Below are positions 62,741-64,000 of a DNA stretch of 64,000 nt, in pieces. Below the pieces are notes generated by a model. That model made no database searches. It was not told where the DNA came from and saw nothing but the letters and a program-made list of their open reading frames with translations. Position numbers and translations under genes: made by a program. This stretch comes from Streptosporangium carneum (GTDB taxonomy: Bacteria; Actinomycetota; Actinomycetes; Streptosporangiales; Streptosporangiaceae). The stretch spans positions 1,384 to 65,383 of the forward strand of contig NZ_BSEV01000013.1 in assembly GCF_027922005.1 (NCBI RefSeq), in the 5' to 3' direction. Positions within the stretch are counted from its first letter, which is position 1; every line of letters begins with the position of its first letter.

Positions 62741-62787
62741 CGGAGCGGCGCTCCGTATATTATTCGGAGCGCCGCTCCGAATAATAT
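62741..62787. promoter_or_regulatory. Double palindrome, TetR-type operator candidate
   Basis: A perfect 31-bp palindrome at 62757-62787 (15-base arms, one central base) is preceded by a 15-bp palindrome at 62741-62755. Both share the core CGGAGC-N3-GCTCCG, 24 bp apart. It sits 48 bp before a reductase gene and 61 bp from the DUF389 start. No regulator gene lies inside the window. Confidence 0.75.
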
Positions 62788-62835
62788 CGAGGTGACTCAC
62801 GGCGACCGTCGCCACTGACGATCCGAGGAGAGACG

Positions 62836-63828
62836 ATGCCCGAGACGACGATGAAGGCCATCCGGGTGCACGAGTTCGGCGGACCCGAGGTGCTGCGCTA
62901 CGAGGACGTCCCGATTCCGGAGCCGGGACCGGGCGACGTCCTGGTCCGGGTCCACGCGGCCTGCCTGAATCCGCCTGACCGGTACTTCCGTGAGGGGTTC
63001 AGGACCATCCCCGAGGCCGTGCGGAAACAGGCGCGCCTGGACGAGCTGATCATGCCGTTCACCCCCGGCTCGGACATCTCAGGCGTCGTCGCCGCCGTCG
63101 GGCCGGGGGTCGCCGAATGGCGGGAGGGCGACGCCGTCTTCGGCGCGGTGCGCTTCCCGCGGCTCAACGACGGCGGGAGGGGCTACGCGGAGTACACGAC
63201 CTCGCCCGCCTCGCACCTCGCGCGCAAGCCCGCCGCCGTCGACCACGTGAGCGCGGCCGCCGTCCCGATGTCGGGGCTGACCGCCTACCAGTACCTCTTC
63301 GACCACGTGAGGCTGGAGAGGGGCGGGACCGTCCTCGTCAACGGCGCCGCGGGCGGAGTCGGCCACTTCGTCGTGCAGCTCGCCAAGACCAGGGACGCGC
63401 ACGTCATCGGCGTCGCCTCGGGCCGCCATGAGACGTTCCTGCGTGAGCTGGGCGTCGACCGGTTCGTCGACTACACCGCCACCGCCCCCGAGGAGGTGAT
63501 ACGCGACGTCGACCTCCTCGTCGACACGGTCGGCGGTCCGGACGCCCACCGGTTCCTGCCGGTGCTCAAGCGCGGCGGTGTGATCAGCCCCGTCTTCTAC
63601 GGCGACTACCACCGTGAGCGCGCCGCCGAACTGGGCATCGCCTTCGTCGCGGGCCAGGTCCGCTCCGACGGGGCCCAGATGGCCGAGCTGGCGAACCTGA
63701 TCGACGCCGGACGCCTGCGCGTCGGCGTCGACAGCGTCTTCCCGCTCGCCGACGCGGCGAAGGCCCACGAGCGCGCGGAGCGGGGACACATCCAGGGCAA
63801 GATCGTCCTGCGCGTCGCCGAGGACTGA
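62836..63828 (+). CDS. Zinc-independent MDR quinone oxidoreductase-like enzyme
   Basis: 330 residues. It matches the NADPH:quinone reductase branch of the medium-chain dehydrogenase family: MKAIRVHEFGGPEVLRYEDV at the start, a GroES-like domain to about residue 130, and a Rossmann domain with VNGAAGGVGHFVVQLAK. The catalytic zinc ligands are missing, as in quinone reductases. The palindrome upstream and a TetR-type layout suggest a reductase induced by small electrophiles or quinones. Ribosome binding site gaggagag. Confidence 0.93.
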   Translation: MPETTMKAIRVHEFGGPEVLRYEDVPIPEPGPGDVLVRVHAACLNPPDRYFREGFRTIPEAVRKQARLDELIMPFTPGSDISGVVAAVGPGVAEWREGDAVFGAVRFPRLNDGGRGYAEYTTSPASHLARKPAAVDHVSAAAVPMSGLTAYQYLFDHVRLERGGTVLVNGAAGGVGHFVVQLAKTRDAHVIGVASGRHETFLRELGVDRFVDYTATAPEEVIRDVDLLVDTVGGPDAHRFLPVLKRGGVISPVFYGDYHRERAAELGIAFVAGQVRSDGAQMAELANLIDAGRLRVGVDSVFPLADAAKAHERAERGHIQGKIVLRVAED

Positions 63829-63912
63829 GGGGCCGAGGACTGAGGGGCTGAGGACTGAGGGGCTGAGGGCTGAGGGGCTGAGGGCTGAGGGGCTGAGGAC
63901 TGAGGGGGCCGA
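63820..63912. repeat. Tandem 15-bp repeat at the reductase gene end
   Basis: About six head-to-tail copies of GAGGACTGAGGGGCT. The first copy covers the last codons and stop of the reductase (GAG GAC TGA), so the repeats are copies of the gene's own end. They vary at the GAC/GGC position. Replication slippage is the likely cause. Confidence 0.9.
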
Positions 63913-63950
63913 GGGCTCCGGTCGGCGGCTTCGCGCGGGCGCTTCGCCCG

Positions 63951-64000
63951 TCAGGCGTCGAAGCGGCGGCGGGAGGCCTCGATGTGAGCGAGGTGCCGGT
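63951..64000 (-). CDS. Partial minus-strand reading frame at the right edge
   Basis: The last 15 codons of a frame, ending RHLAHIEASRRRFDA and TGA at 63953-63951, are visible; the rest lies beyond the window. It could be the regulator of the palindrome upstream of the reductase, but too little is seen to identify it. Confidence 0.35.
   Translation of the reverse strand, partial: RHLAHIEASRRRFDA

Overview
The window is a stretch of high-GC actinobacterial chromosome. The gene order (str, S10, spc and alpha ribosomal operons, then truA, rplM, rpsI and glmM), the GTG starts, the very GC-rich third codon positions and the zinc-type S14, S4 and L36 proteins all point to an actinomycete. Order Streptosporangiales is my best guess, by inference from protein style only. 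No rRNA, tRNA, CRISPR array, integrase or transposase was seen.

Region 1 (1-10.6 kb) is the str cluster: the 3' half of rpoB, then rpoC, a strong terminator, a sigma-70-type promoter, rpsL-rpsG-fusA-tuf and a terminator. Region 2 (10.6-23.8 kb) is the S10 and spc clusters, rpsJ to rplO followed by secY-adk-map. Start and stop codons often overlap there, which suggests coupled translation, and several internal hairpins occur. Region 3 (23.8-26.6 kb) is an accessory insert between map and infA. It holds a DUF1707 membrane protein, a small secreted protein, a dispersed palindromic repeat, and a surface protein next to a class E/F-like sortase whose 5' end looks frameshifted. Region 4 (26.7-31.7 kb) is the alpha cluster infA-rpmJ-rpsM-rpsK-rpsD-rpoA-rplQ plus truA, which carries an unusual low-complexity insertion.

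Region 5 (31.8-37.5 kb) is on the minus strand: two paralogous membrane proteins with proline-rich heads, more copies of the dispersed repeat, and a CAP-domain protein. Region 6 (37.7-40.3 kb) is rplM-rpsI-glmM.

Region 7 (40.4-54.0 kb) is a surface operon that resembles the WxL systems of Firmicutes. It has a WxL-binding-like membrane protein, a 3,920-residue secreted protein (lectin-like head, TIG, Fn3 and Ig-like modules, 21 tandem DUF11-like repeats, unanchored tail) and a small DUF11 membrane protein. Region 8 (54.0-55.9 kb) is a two-gene ATPase-PIN nuclease module; a perfect hairpin buries the start of its first gene. Both are the best candidates for an undescribed system.

Region 9 (55.9-64 kb) holds two ABC exporter modules in one operon, a secreted ricin-type lectin next to an AraC-family regulator, with direct repeats between them. 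It continues with a DUF389 membrane protein, a quinone-reductase-like enzyme behind a TetR-style double palindrome, and the 3' end of one more minus-strand frame.
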